A stretch of DNA of 64,000 bases from Oceanidesulfovibrio marinus. GTDB lineage: Bacteria; Desulfobacterota; Desulfovibrionia; Desulfovibrionales; Desulfovibrionaceae. A model generated the notes under the pieces. It was given only the letters and a program-made list of their open reading frames with translations, was not told the DNA's origin and did no database searches. Numbering within the stretch: position 1 is the first letter of the stretch; each line of letters starts with the position of its first letter. Shown here piece after piece: positions 34,109 through 43,111 of this stretch. The stretch is taken from NCBI RefSeq assembly GCF_013085545.1, contig NZ_CP039543.1, positions 1,674,001 to 1,738,000 on the forward strand, given 5' to 3'. The position numbers were made by a program, and so were the translations under genes.

Positions 34109-35758
34109 TTACGCTTTTTTGAGCATCCAGCGCTGCTGAATAATGGAGATAACGTTGTTCGTCAGCCAGTATGCCACGAGACCCGCAGGGAAGTTGAGGA
34201 AGATGAAGGTGAAGATCAAGGGCATGAACATCATGACCTTGGCCTGGGTCGGGTCTCCTGGCTGAGGCGTCATCTTTTGTTGCAAGAACATGGTGAGACC
34301 CATGATGATGGGCGTCACATAGAAGGGGTCCTTGGCGGAAAGGTCGGCGAGCCAGATGATGTTCGTGAACGGCACGTGGGTGATGAACGGAGCGTGCCTG
34401 AGTTGAATGGAGTTGAGCAAGGCCTCGTACAGCCCGATGAACACCGGGATCTGCAGAACCATGGGCAGACAACCGCCGGCGGGGTTGACCTTGTACGTTT
34501 TGTACAGGCCCATCATCTCCTGCTGCATCTTCTGCTTGTCGTCTTTGTACTTCTCGCGAATCTTGGCCATCATCGGCTGGAGCTTCTTCATCTGGTTCAT
34601 GGACTTGTAGCTCTTGTGCGAGAGCGGCCAGAAGAGAATCTTGATGACGATGGTGAGGAGGATGATGGCCACGCCGTAGTTGCCCACGAACTTGTAGAAG
34701 AGGTTCAGGGCGACAAGCAGCGGCTTGGCGATGATGTCGAACCAGCCGAAGGTGATGGCCTTGGCCATCTGGTTCGGCGTGCCCTTCATGACCTGCTCGT
34801 CCTTGGGACCAAAATAGTAGTTGGCGTCCACCAGGGTTTCGCTGCCCGGCTCGAGATTGCCGAGACGCCGCTCCAGCGCCACGCGGTAGACCGAGTCATC
34901 GACCTTGGCGACATACCCGACGTCCTGGCCCGGGTTGTCGGACTCCTTGGGAGTCACTGCCAGCAGGAAGTAGTTGGACTCGATGCCGGCCCAGATCACG
35001 TTGTTGTCGATGATGACGCCTTCGGTCTCCAGGTCGTCCACGTCGTGCTCCTGCTCCAGGCCGGAAGGAGTGAGCGCGGCGACTCGGGTTCTGTTGTAGC
35101 GGTCTTCCGCCTTGGTCAGGCTGGAAGAGGCCAGGGTGAAACGCAGGTTGCCGCCCACGGGCTGGTCGCCGGTGTTGACCAGGTGGACCTGTTCGCGCAC
35201 CAGGTAGGTAGCCGCATCAAAGGTGAACACACGCTTGATTCGAATCCCGTCCACCTCGCCGGTGAAGACGATCTGCGTGGTGTTCTCTCCGGAAACATCC
35301 AGAGACTTCACAGGTTTTCCGTTGATATCGGTGGCCGAGCCCCAGGAACCGATGGCCCAGGTGGACTTACGGTTCAGCAACAGGCCCATGGGGCCCTTCA
35401 CAACGGCGGAACCGATAAGGTCCACGTCCGGCGAATCGGGCTCGATGGTTTCCTTGTACTTGTGCAGCGTGAACTGCTCGAGAATGCCGCCGGCCGAGTT
35501 GAACACAGCCGTGTAGAGGGGCGTCTTGACAGTGACTTCCTCGCCCTTCACGACGGTGATCGGTTGGGCTTCGATATCCGCGGATGCGGCAGCCGTCTGC
35601 CGTGCAGTTTCCGTGGTATTGGCAGGAGCCGCCTGCTGGGAGGCGTTGCCCTGCGTGGACACCACTTGTTGTGTGGGCTGCGGCGGGAAGATGAAGTTCC
35701 AGCCGATAAGCACCAGCATGGAGAGGACCACGGCGACGATGACGCGTTTATTATCCAT
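34109..35758 (-). CDS. yidC: Membrane protein insertase YidC
   Basis: A 549-residue Gram-negative-type insertase. An N-terminal anchor (VIVAVVLSMLVLIGWNFIF) is followed by a large periplasmic beta domain and the conserved C-terminal five-helix core (YGVAIILLTIVIKILFWPLS, here seen as LLTIVIKILFWPLS, then GGCLPMVLQIPVFIGLY and AGLVAYWLTNN). It inserts inner-membrane proteins alone or with SecYEG. Four bases separate it from yidD upstream. Confidence 0.97.
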   Translation of the reverse strand: MDNKRVIVAVVLSMLVLIGWNFIFPPQPTQQVVSTQGNASQQAAPANTTETARQTAAASADIEAQPITVVKGEEVTVKTPLYTAVFNSAGGILEQFTLHKYKETIEPDSPDVDLIGSAVVKGPMGLLLNRKSTWAIGSWGSATDINGKPVKSLDVSGENTTQIVFTGEVDGIRIKRVFTFDAATYLVREQVHLVNTGDQPVGGNLRFTLASSSLTKAEDRYNRTRVAALTPSGLEQEHDVDDLETEGVIIDNNVIWAGIESNYFLLAVTPKESDNPGQDVGYVAKVDDSVYRVALERRLGNLEPGSETLVDANYYFGPKDEQVMKGTPNQMAKAITFGWFDIIAKPLLVALNLFYKFVGNYGVAIILLTIVIKILFWPLSHKSYKSMNQMKKLQPMMAKIREKYKDDKQKMQQEMMGLYKTYKVNPAGGCLPMVLQIPVFIGLYEALLNSIQLRHAPFITHVPFTNIIWLADLSAKDPFYVTPIIMGLTMFLQQKMTPQPGDPTQAKVMMFMPLIFTFIFLNFPAGLVAYWLTNNVISIIQQRWMLKKA

Positions 35759-35762
35759 GATA

Positions 35763-36023
35763 TCAACGTGGGGGTCCGCCCTCGGCCGGATGTGGGGCCG
35801 GGGAGACTTTTTTTGGAGGCACGGGGTCGTAGCCTCCTTTGCAGAACGGATTGCAGCGCAGAATGCGCCAGAGGGAAAGCAACGTCCCCTTGCATGCGCC
35901 GTGTACGCTCATGGCTTCGCAGGCGTACTCCGAGCACGTGGGCACGAACCGGCACGTCGGCGGCTTGAGCGGGGAGATGCCCAGCTGATAGCCGCGCACG
36001 AGGAGCAGGAGGAGGCGTCGCAT
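35763..36023 (-). CDS. yidD: YidD membrane protein insertion efficiency factor
   Basis: An 86-residue protein with the family pattern: an amphipathic N-terminus ([19 protein letters not shown]), [10 protein letters not shown] with conserved cysteine, and [17 protein letters not shown]. It lies in its usual place between rnpA and yidC, six bases behind rnpA. The proline-rich tail is somewhat longer than average. Confidence 0.93.
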   Translation of the reverse strand: MRRLLLLLVRGYQLGISPLKPPTCRFVPTCSEYACEAMSVHGACKGTLLSLWRILRCNPFCKGGYDPVPPKKVSPAPHPAEGGPPR

Positions 36024-36029
36024 GATGGT

Positions 36030-36497
36030 TCAGTTGCCGGAGGGCTGATTCCGGCGTGCGCCTTGAACGTCCCGATGCGCCGGGTCGCCGCCAAGGCGCT
36101 TGCCCATTGTCTTGACCACTTTGTTCACCACAGGCCACAACTCTTCATCCACAACCGCCAGATCCATATGCGCCGGCCTGGCGTTGCGCTTGACCACGCA
36201 GACGAACTCCAGACAGACGGGTGCTCCGGCAACTGCAGACAACTTCGCGACCCCCTCGCGGATACCAACTTGCCGCAACCGGAAGAACTCCCGGATCAAC
36301 CGCTTGACCCGGTTGCGGCGCACCGCCGAGCCCACTTTCTTGCTCACGGCCATGCCGAACCGGAATCCCGGCTCATCGCATGGGCAGACGCGGGCAAAGA
36401 CCATGAAGCTCCGTGATGCGAAGCGGCGGCCCTCCTCGTAACAGACAAGGTACTCGGGCCGCTTACGGATGCGCAGGCCTTGGGAAAGATTTAGCAG
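36030..36497 (-). CDS. rnpA: Ribonuclease P protein component RnpA; start codon unusual
   Basis: The protein subunit of RNase P, recognised by [15 protein letters not shown] (the RNR motif) and [13 protein letters not shown]. The first in-frame ATG is at 36404, but that start would remove the conserved N-terminal strand and helix ([22 protein letters not shown]), which are coded just upstream in the same frame. Between that segment and an in-frame stop there is no ATG, GTG or TTG. A CTG at 36497 has AGAGG five bases upstream and overlaps the rpmH stop (CTGCTAA); another CTG is at 36474-36476. I take the first CTG, giving 155 residues, by inference. The family is normally 110-130 residues and the tail is long here. 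Confidence 0.8.
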   Translation of the reverse strand: MLNLSQGLRIRKRPEYLVCYEEGRRFASRSFMVFARVCPCDEPGFRFGMAVSKKVGSAVRRNRVKRLIREFFRLRQVGIREGVAKLSAVAGAPVCLEFVCVVKRNARPAHMDLAVVDEELWPVVNKVVKTMGKRLGGDPAHRDVQGARRNQPSGN

Positions 36498-36628
36498 GCC
36501 AGCCTCTTACGCCCCTTGGCACGGCGGCGGCGCAGAACGGCCCTGCCGGACTTGGTGCGGGAACGGACGAGAAAGCCGTGGGTACGCTTTCTTCTGATCT
36601 TGCTCGGCTGATAAGGACGCTTCGACAT
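36491..36628 (-). CDS. rpmH: Ribosomal protein L34
   Basis: Forty-five residues, [20 protein letters not shown] at the start and ending [13 protein letters not shown], an almost textbook bL34. AAAGGAG precedes the ATG. It opens the rpmH-rnpA-yidD-yidC-jag-mnmE operon. dnaA, often divergent from rpmH, is not next to it here. Confidence 0.97.
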   Translation of the reverse strand: MSKRPYQPSKIRRKRTHGFLVRSRTKSGRAVLRRRRAKGRKRLAC

Positions 36629-36661
36629 GATATATTTCTCCTTTGCAAAAACGAACAGATA

Positions 36662-36690
36662 GATTTACAGTGATTTTTTGGCGCAGTCAA
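36662..36690 (-). promoter_or_regulatory. Promoter of the rpmH operon
   Basis: On the minus strand TTGACT (36685-36690) and TAAATC (36662-36667) are 17 bp apart, 34 bp before rpmH. The 357-bp gap between rpmH and the divergent small gene shows no cluster of DnaA boxes, so I see no origin here. Confidence 0.6.
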
Positions 36691-36921
36691 CACATCGCGC
36701 GTCGCAAACTTTTTCGAGCAGCGCGCTGTTTCTGTCACTTCAGTCCCGCCGTTACGGCGGCGTATGCCGAATACGGTGACTGCGGCCTGTTGTCCACTAG
36801 AATTTCCCTCCGGGCCGGAACTGGCGGGAGAGCTGGCGGAAAACACCCGGGGGCGAACCATCCCCCCTTGCCCGGCAGGCGTCGCTGCATGCAGCCCTGG
36901 CAGCGGCATGAGCGCCTCGCC

Positions 36922-36950
36922 TTGACAGCCACCCCGGCAATACATACCTA
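36922..36950 (+). promoter_or_regulatory. Promoter of the 118-residue gene
   Basis: Consensus TTGACA (36922-36927) and TACCTA (36945-36950), 17 bp apart, 35 bp before the ATG; AAAGGAG lies between. Confidence 0.65.
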
Positions 36951-36985
36951 GCTGCGAAACGTGAATAAAAAAAGGAGTCCTTTCC

Positions 36986-37342
36986 ATGGCCTATGATGTC
37001 CGTCTGGTCAAGCTCATCAATGGCGAGCTGGTGCTCGGCAAGTTCGACGCCGAGAACGACAAGCTCACCGATCTCGCTCTTATCCAAACCGTGCCCACCG
37101 AGCAGGGCGTGCAGATGATGCTCCTGCCCTTCGGGTACCCCTTCGATCAGGAGATCGGCGGCGAGGTATCCATGAAGCACGTGCTCTACCAGTATAAGAA
37201 CGTGCCCGAGGAGCTGACCAACAAGTACTTCGAAGCCTCCTCCAACCTGACCATGGCCTCGGCCAACACCCTGCGCAATCTGAACAACATGCAGGGCAAG
37301 GGCGGCGGAGTTTCGGATATCTCCGACCTTCTGAAGAAATAG
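36986..37342 (+). CDS. Small Sm-like hypothetical protein, 118 residues
   Basis: A soluble protein whose first 40 residues (VRLVKLINGELVLGKFD) resemble the bent beta-sheet start of Sm/LSm-like folds, which carry a similar hydrophobic-NG-x-hydrophobic-G pattern. The later part is polar and ends with a Gly-rich linker and SDISDLLKK. The resemblance is by eye and weak. The gene has a good promoter and ribosome site of its own, and is followed by hairpins. RNA binding would fit an Sm fold but is not shown. Confidence 0.65.
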   Translation: MAYDVRLVKLINGELVLGKFDAENDKLTDLALIQTVPTEQGVQMMLLPFGYPFDQEIGGEVSMKHVLYQYKNVPEELTNKYFEASSNLTMASANTLRNLNNMQGKGGGVSDISDLLKK

Positions 37343-37433
37343 CATCTTGCTGCGTACAGCTTGATGACTGAATGCAATCCGGCAGGTTGCTGAGAAAGGT
37401 TTGAGAGCATATCCCAAGAAAAATTCACGGACG

Positions 37434-37469
37434 GTGCGTACTCTTTCATACGCACGGATCTGATTTTTT
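37434..37469 (+). terminator. Possible terminator of the Sm-like gene
   Basis: GTGCGTA and TACGCAC flank an 8-base loop; eight bases later comes TTTTTT. The gap between stem and T-run is longer than ideal. Confidence 0.4.
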
Positions 37470-37608
37470 CGAGGGAACGCGGCTCTCGGCTTTTGTCGGC
37501 AACCTGAGCGCCTTTTGGCGCCGTCGCTTTCCCCGGTGGTCCCTCGTTCGGGCGGGCCTTCGGGACAATTCTCCAGCCCTCCCCGCGACCTGGTCGCGGG
37601 TTTTTTTT
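37470..37608 (+). ncRNA. Candidate structured RNA ending in a terminator directly before the radical SAM gene
   Basis: A closing stem CGAGGGA/TCCCTCG (37470-37476 with 37540-37546) encloses a GCGCC-TTTT-GGCGC hairpin (37508-37521). Then follow a GC-rich linker and a strong terminator hairpin CCCGCGA/TCGCGGG (37582-37600) with eight T. The next gene's ATG is at 37611, with no room for a ribosome binding site. Either a small RNA ends here and the next mRNA is leaderless, or this is a leader that controls the gene by attenuation. It matches no riboswitch class I know. Confidence 0.4.
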
Positions 37609-37610
37609 CT

Positions 37611-40208
37611 ATGCGCGAACTGCTGCCGCTGCTACCCAAGCCCAGCCGCTACCTCGGTGTCGAGGAAGGCGCCGTCGTCAAGAACCCGGACGCCGTGCGC
37701 GGCCGTCTGGCCCTGGCCTTTCCGGATCTCTACGAGGTGGGCATGTCCTACACGGGCATGACCATGCTCTACGACGCCATCAACCGCCTCGACCACCTCT
37801 GGGCCGAGCGCGTGTTCGCCCCATGCCGCGAGACTGGCGCCATACTCACAGAGCGCGGCGCGGCCCTGACCACCCTGGAGAGCGACACCCCCCTGCGCGA
37901 GCTGGATTGCATCGGCTTCCACATCACCCACGAGCTCTGCTACTCCAACGTCCTCTTCATGCTCGACCTTGCCGGCATTCCCCGCCGGACAAAGGACAGG
38001 ACCGACGAGCCGGTGATCATTGCCGGCGGCGGCTGCACGCTCAACGCCGAGCCCCTGGCCGAGTTTGTGGACTGCATGGTACTGGGCGACGGCGAGGTCA
38101 TCCTGCCGCCCCTGGTGGAAGCCATCGCCGACATGCGGCGCGAGGGCCTGGAGCGCGGCGAGCTGCTCGCACAATTGGCGCGGATAGACGGCGTCTATGT
38201 TCCATCCATACATTTGCCCAGGACGGAGGCGGACGAGATTGCCGAGCCTCCGGCCGCCCGCCGCACCCTGGTGCGCAATCTGGACGACACCGTGTACCCG
38301 CTGGCCCCGGTGCAACCCTTCGGCGCCGTGCACGACCGCTTCACCATCGAGATTGCCCGCGGCTGCACGCGCGGATGCCGCTTCTGCCACGCAGGCATGA
38401 CCTACCGGCCGGTGCGGGAGCGCAGCCTGGACGCCCTGGGCAGCATCGTGGAAAACGGACTGGCCGCCTCCGGTTACGAGGAGCTCTCCCTGCTCTCCCT
38501 CTCTACCGGCGATTTCTCCGCCCTCGGCGCTCTCTTCCACCAGACTCTGCCCCACTGCGCCGCCGAGCAGGTGGCCATCTCCCTGCCGTCGCTGCGCGTG
38601 GGATCGGTAACGCCGGAGATCATGGCCGCCATCGCCGGCATCCGCCGCACCGGCGCGACCCTGGCCCCGGAGGCCGGCAGCCAGCGCCTGCGCGACGTCA
38701 TCAACAAGGGCGTTACCGAAGAGCAGCTGCTGGAGCACGTGAAGCACCTCTTTCTCAACGGCTGGAACGGCGTGAAGCTCTACTTCATGATCGGCCTGCC
38801 CACGGAGACCGAGGAAGATCTCGAAGCCATCGTCCGGCTGTGCCGCCTGGTGCGCGAGACAGCCTTCCGCACCACGCCGCACAAGAAGGGCCGCATCACC
38901 GTGACCGGCGCCGTCTCGCCCTTTGTGCCCAAGCCGCACACCCCGTTCCAGTGGGAGCGCCAGATCAGCCTGGACGAGATCAAGGAGCGCATCGCCTTCC
39001 TCAAGGAGCGTTTCCGTCAGGCCAAGGTCAACTTCCGCTACCACCTGCCGCAGATGAGCTGGCTGGAGGGCGTGTTCTCCCGCGGGGACCGCGCGCTCTC
39101 CCGCGTGGTGGAGCTGGCCTACGAGAAGGGCGCGCTCTTCGACAGCTGGAACGACTCGCTGAACCTCGCCCCCTGGCGTGAGGCCATGGCCGAGCTGGGC
39201 GTCATTCCCGAGAGCTATCTTGCGGCGCGGGACCTGGACGCCCCCCTGCCCTGGGACCACCTGGGCTGCGGCGTCACCCGCGAGTTCCTGCTGCGGGAGC
39301 GTAAACGGGCGCTGGACGCCAAGGTCACGCCGGACTGCCGCTACGGGGCATGTGTCTCCTGCGGCGTATGCGACTGCTCGGCCAAGGGCTCCGAGTTCAG
39401 CGACCACGGCGAGCCGGCCGGCATCGCCCATATCCTGAACCAGGCCACGCGCGACCAGGAGACCCAGGAGACTGAAGACGTTACACCCGCTTCCGCTGAA
39501 GCCGCTGTTGCAGCAGAACCCACCGCCGCAGAAGACGTTGCGGAAGAGGACGCCTGCGACGTGCTGGGCGTGAAGGCCTCCCATGTGCGTATCTGGTACG
39601 CCACGCGCGGCGAAGCCGCCTTCCTCAGCCAGCTGGAGCTGCAGCCGACCTTTGAGCGCGCCTTCCGCCGGGCCGGGCTGCCCCTGTCCTTTTCCCGCGG
39701 GTTCCATCCCCTGCCGCTCATCTCCTTCGGCCGGGCCTTGCCCGTGGGCGTGGCCAGCGAGTGCGAGTACATAAACTGCTTTTTGCGCGAGCCCCTGGAC
39801 GCCGCCGCAGTGCGCCGCGCCCTGGTTCCGGCCATGCCTGCATTCCTGCCCGTCACCTATGTGGAGGATCTCTCCATGGGCAAGAAGCAGCCCCAGCCCG
39901 TGGCCGAGCGCTTCCGTCTTGAGATGCAAGGCGACGCCGACCGCGGCGTGGTACGCGAAACCTGGGAAGCCTTCCGCGACGCGGAGGAGTTCCCGGTACA
40001 GATCGAGACCAAAAAAGGCGTGAAGACCAAGGATCTGCGGCCCTACGTTACGGAGATCGAGACCGACGGCTTTGAGGACGACGCGGCCGTGCGCTTCACC
40101 CTGGACTGGTCCGGCGGGTACATGAGCCCGCTGAAGATCGCCATGGGGGTCTGCCCGGACCTCACGCTGGAGCGTTTTCTGCTGACCAAGGAGTCGGCCC
40201 GGTTCTGA
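37611..40208 (+). CDS. Radical SAM protein fused to a DUF2344 domain
   Basis: About 865 residues. An N-terminal domain opens with ELLPLLPKPSRYLGVEEGAV; then comes a radical SAM core with CTRGCRFC (Cys-x3-Cys-x2-Cys) binding a [4Fe-4S] cluster, a Cys-rich linker (CRYGACVSCGVCDCS) that may hold another cluster, and an Ala/Glu-rich spacer. The C-terminal DUF2344 domain starts VRIWYATRGEAAFLSQLEL. In many bacteria these two parts occur together, fused or adjacent. The reaction is not established. The ATG fits the family's usual start, yet it stands two bases behind the terminator T-run without a ribosome site. Confidence 0.87.
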   Translation: MRELLPLLPKPSRYLGVEEGAVVKNPDAVRGRLALAFPDLYEVGMSYTGMTMLYDAINRLDHLWAERVFAPCRETGAILTERGAALTTLESDTPLRELDCIGFHITHELCYSNVLFMLDLAGIPRRTKDRTDEPVIIAGGGCTLNAEPLAEFVDCMVLGDGEVILPPLVEAIADMRREGLERGELLAQLARIDGVYVPSIHLPRTEADEIAEPPAARRTLVRNLDDTVYPLAPVQPFGAVHDRFTIEIARGCTRGCRFCHAGMTYRPVRERSLDALGSIVENGLAASGYEELSLLSLSTGDFSALGALFHQTLPHCAAEQVAISLPSLRVGSVTPEIMAAIAGIRRTGATLAPEAGSQRLRDVINKGVTEEQLLEHVKHLFLNGWNGVKLYFMIGLPTETEEDLEAIVRLCRLVRETAFRTTPHKKGRITVTGAVSPFVPKPHTPFQWERQISLDEIKERIAFLKERFRQAKVNFRYHLPQMSWLEGVFSRGDRALSRVVELAYEKGALFDSWNDSLNLAPWREAMAELGVIPESYLAARDLDAPLPWDHLGCGVTREFLLRERKRALDAKVTPDCRYGACVSCGVCDCSAKGSEFSDHGEPAGIAHILNQATRDQETQETEDVTPASAEAAVAAEPTAAEDVAEEDACDVLGVKASHVRIWYATRGEAAFLSQLELQPTFERAFRRAGLPLSFSRGFHPLPLISFGRALPVGVASECEYINCFLREPLDAAAVRRALVPAMPAFLPVTYVEDLSMGKKQPQPVAERFRLEMQGDADRGVVRETWEAFRDAEEFPVQIETKKGVKTKDLRPYVTEIETDGFEDDAAVRFTLDWSGGYMSPLKIAMGVCPDLTLERFLLTKESARF

Positions 40209-40280
40209 TGCGGCTTGCCACTCTCCCCCTGGCGAGTTAGGAAGGAGTATCAATCATTCCTGGAGCCTGGGAGAAAGGCA

Positions 40281-41678
40281 ATGCCAGAGAATCCCGCCAC
40301 TACGGAGTTCTTCAGCCACTCTTCGCCGGATGTAGCGTTCCGCCGCATCGAGAACCTGCTCAAGGCGAGCCAGTCCCTGGTGCGCATCGAGTCCATCGAG
40401 CTGTTGCTGCCCAGCCTGTTGGAGATGGCCAAGGACGTGACCAATGCCGAGGCCGCATCCATCCTGCTGTTCAATCCCGAGAGCGAAGAGCTCTGCTTCT
40501 ACCACGCCATCGATCCGGACCCGGACGCCGCTCCCATTCCATCCGACGTCTGCCACGAGTACCCCGACGCCGTGACCCTGTGCGGGGCCGGCTGCTTTGC
40601 CCGGCTCTTTCAGCATGCATCCGTGTCCAGCGCCCTGAGCTCTATCCGCCTGCGCCTGGGCGAGGGCATTGCCGGCTCCGTGGCCCGGGAACGCCGCGCC
40701 GTGCTGGTGCGCGACGCCCGCTCCGACCCGCGCTTCTCCCCCCGCGCAGACGCCGTCACCGGCTTTACTACGCGCAACCTCATCTGCGCGCCGCTCCTCT
40801 ATCAGGACGAGCTGCTCGGAGTGATCGAGGTGCTCAACGCCCTGGACCGGGAGAGCTTTGTGGAGGAGGACGTCAAAGTTCTCGAATGCTTTGCCTGCCT
40901 TGCGGCGGAGTCCTTGCAGCGGGCCGCGCTGCTCAACGCGCGTGTGGCGCAGAAGGCGCTGGAGGCCCAGCTTGAGGCCGCGGCAACGATACAGGCGTCC
41001 TTCCTGCCCAGCCTGGACGGTAGGCATGGCGGGGTCCGCGCCTGGGGCGTGACTCGGCCGGCCCGGTTCGTGGGCGGCGATCTGTATGACGTGATGCCCC
41101 TGCCGGACGGCACAGGCCTCGCTTACGTGGCGGATGTATCGGGCAAGGGGCTGCCGGCCTCGCTGATCATGGCCGCCGCCTGGGCCCAGGTTCGCGCCGA
41201 GGCCAACCGCACCCCGGAGCCCGGCCCGCTGCTGGAGCGCGTGAACAATGCTCTGGTACGAACCCTGGAGCGGCAGGCCCACTTCGTGACCATTGTTATC
41301 TGCCGTTACGGCCTGCCCGGCGGCCTGGTGCAGCTCGCCTCGGGCGGGCATCCGGCTCCGCTCCTTGCCGGACCGGACGGTGTTGCCGAGCTGGAGCGCA
41401 CAAACTCGCTGCCCCTGGGCATCGAGGAGGACACGCCCTACCCCATGACCGAGTTCGTCATCGAGCCGGGCGGCTCCCTGCTGCTCTTTTCGGATGGATT
41501 GTTCGAGGCCGAAGATACGGACGGCGCCATGCTCGGCATGCAGCGGGTTCTCAACGCGCTGGCCGGAGCAACGCCGCCGCTGGGGGAGCCGGTTCTGGAA
41601 ATATTCGAGACCTTCACCCGCGGGGCCGAAGCCGCGGACGATCTGACCATTCTGGAGCTTTCACGCGTCTCGGCCTGA
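40281..41678 (+). CDS. GAF-domain PP2C/SpoIIE-type serine phosphatase (RsbU-like)
   Basis: A 465-residue protein. Residues about 30-225 form a GAF sensor domain (GEGIAGSVARERRAVLV, LICAPLLYQDELLGVIEVLN). A short helical linker (AQLEAAATIQASFLP) leads to the phosphatase domain from about 245, with the metal-binding aspartates in FVGGDLYDVM and DVSGKGLPASL and a final DLTILEL. It should remove phosphate from an STAS-domain antagonist. Two neighbouring genes on the opposite strand encode STAS fusions, so a partner-switching pathway is likely. I start at MPENPAT behind GAGAAAGG. Confidence 0.9.
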   Translation: MPENPATTEFFSHSSPDVAFRRIENLLKASQSLVRIESIELLLPSLLEMAKDVTNAEAASILLFNPESEELCFYHAIDPDPDAAPIPSDVCHEYPDAVTLCGAGCFARLFQHASVSSALSSIRLRLGEGIAGSVARERRAVLVRDARSDPRFSPRADAVTGFTTRNLICAPLLYQDELLGVIEVLNALDRESFVEEDVKVLECFACLAAESLQRAALLNARVAQKALEAQLEAAATIQASFLPSLDGRHGGVRAWGVTRPARFVGGDLYDVMPLPDGTGLAYVADVSGKGLPASLIMAAAWAQVRAEANRTPEPGPLLERVNNALVRTLERQAHFVTIVICRYGLPGGLVQLASGGHPAPLLAGPDGVAELERTNSLPLGIEEDTPYPMTEFVIEPGGSLLLFSDGLFEAEDTDGAMLGMQRVLNALAGATPPLGEPVLEIFETFTRGAEAADDLTILELSRVSA

Positions 41679-41833
41679 TCCACACGGCGCGGCCGGTTGT
41701 GCATTGCGGAAACTCCGCCGTATGCGGAAGGCTCGCCCGAACGAAAAAGTCCAGGGTCTGCCTACTGCGAAAAAACGTCTGAAGCGAGGCGTTCCCTCTC
41801 GACGATCTCGGCGTCGTGACGCCGCAGCTTCGT

Positions 41834-43099
41834 CTACTCCCCCTTGATTCTCTCGCCCAGAAGCGGGAATCCGACCGGACACTGCGTCTCTCCGCTCAGG
41901 TCGGCGAACCCGGCCAGTGCGGCCGTCTCCTTGAGCTCATCCGGAATCGACCCGGCCACCGAGATGCACAGCCCGCGTTTCTCAGCGCTTTTGTAGGCAG
42001 CCCAGAGCACTTGCAGGAAGGTCACGTCCACGCTTTCCACCGCCGTCATGTCCACGTCGAAGTCCACGCCGGCATCCAGGGCCTTGAGAAAAAGGTCCTT
42101 GAACTCCGGAGCGCGCTCGATGGTCAGCCGACCGGAGAGCGTGATGCAGTTGAAGTTTTCCGCCTCATCAGGCTCTGTGTCCAGCGCCTCTTCGGCCGCG
42201 GCGTGGGCCAGCTCTTCTGCCTGGGCCAATGACTTGTCGAAAGCCGCTTCCATGTCGTCCAGCTCCCCCTCGTCGATGGTTACTCCGAGGCTTGTCATGG
42301 ATGCCTCGTGCTGCGCCAACGGCACCGTCAGGGCGATGCCCGGCTCCTCCAGCCTCACGGTGTGGATGTATCTGGAATCCACCTGAAACACCGCACGCAC
42401 GAGATCTTCCTCCAAGATGGTCGCGTAGAGGATGTACAAAGGTACGCGCCTGGAAATGTCTTGGTCCAGGTCGCCCACACCGGACGGGTCGGTCCGGCAG
42501 TCCAGCAACATCCCGCTCTTCTCCAGGAAACGCAGCAGATCGAGCGGGGTCTTGCCCTTCTGCATCACGTCGTGGATCAGGTCGTACTCCACCACGTACA
42601 GGAAATTCCCGGCCCGGCGCGCCTGGATCAGGTCGTGCTCGCACACCCGGAATATGGGCCGTCCATCCGGCAGCAGCACCTCCCGCGTCTCCACCAGCGC
42701 AGGCAGACGCTCGCCAGGCAGGCAGGCGCTTATCAGCCCCAGCAGCGCCTCAATCAGGGGTTCGATATCGGCGGCGTCGCTCGCCTCCACGTCGTCCAGC
42801 ATCTCGTCCAGCACGCCAAAAGCGATCAGAACCGTGTTGATGACGGTTGTGGAGGGCTCCATGTCTCGGCTGCGCAACAGGCCCAGCACGTTTTCTACTC
42901 TGTGGGCCAGGGTGCGGATGGCCCTCAACCCCAGAAAGCATGCGCCGCTCTTAATGAAGTGCGCGGTGCGGAAAATAGTGTTCAGGAGCTCCGGGTCCTG
43001 GATGCCGCTTCCATTTGCGATCTCCGGCAGCTCGGCTTCGATGTTCGCCAGCCGTTCTCTGGCCTCATCCACGAACATCTGAATCACGCCTTCTTCCAT
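41834..43099 (-). CDS. Hpt-domain protein with C-terminal STAS domain
   Basis: A 421-residue fusion. The N-terminus is a histidine phosphotransfer domain with the phospho-accepting His47 in TAHFIKSGACFLGL. The middle (about 140-310) is unassigned, mixed alpha/beta. The C-terminus (about 325-410) is a STAS domain (LSGRLTIERAPEFKDLFLKAL, here from SGRLTIERAPEF; site region VESVDVTFLQVL). It would link two-component phosphotransfer to an anti-sigma-antagonist type switch. Twelve bases separate it from the upstream HATPase-STAS gene, so the two are an operon. Confidence 0.82.
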   Translation of the reverse strand: MEEGVIQMFVDEARERLANIEAELPEIANGSGIQDPELLNTIFRTAHFIKSGACFLGLRAIRTLAHRVENVLGLLRSRDMEPSTTVINTVLIAFGVLDEMLDDVEASDAADIEPLIEALLGLISACLPGERLPALVETREVLLPDGRPIFRVCEHDLIQARRAGNFLYVVEYDLIHDVMQKGKTPLDLLRFLEKSGMLLDCRTDPSGVGDLDQDISRRVPLYILYATILEEDLVRAVFQVDSRYIHTVRLEEPGIALTVPLAQHEASMTSLGVTIDEGELDDMEAAFDKSLAQAEELAHAAAEEALDTEPDEAENFNCITLSGRLTIERAPEFKDLFLKALDAGVDFDVDMTAVESVDVTFLQVLWAAYKSAEKRGLCISVAGSIPDELKETAALAGFADLSGETQCPVGFPLLGERIKGE

Positions 43100-43111
43100 A
43101 TCATCCTCCAG

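Noticed and set aside
36629-36985. Chromosomal replication origin near rpmH
   Set aside because: rpmH is often next to oriC, but there is no dnaA, no cluster of DnaA boxes (only one poor TTGTCCACT) and no AT-rich unwinding region.
37632-40253. An 873-codon minus-strand frame opposite the radical SAM gene
   Set aside because: Antisense shadow of the plus-strand gene, whose CxxxCxxC and DUF2344 motifs are unambiguous.
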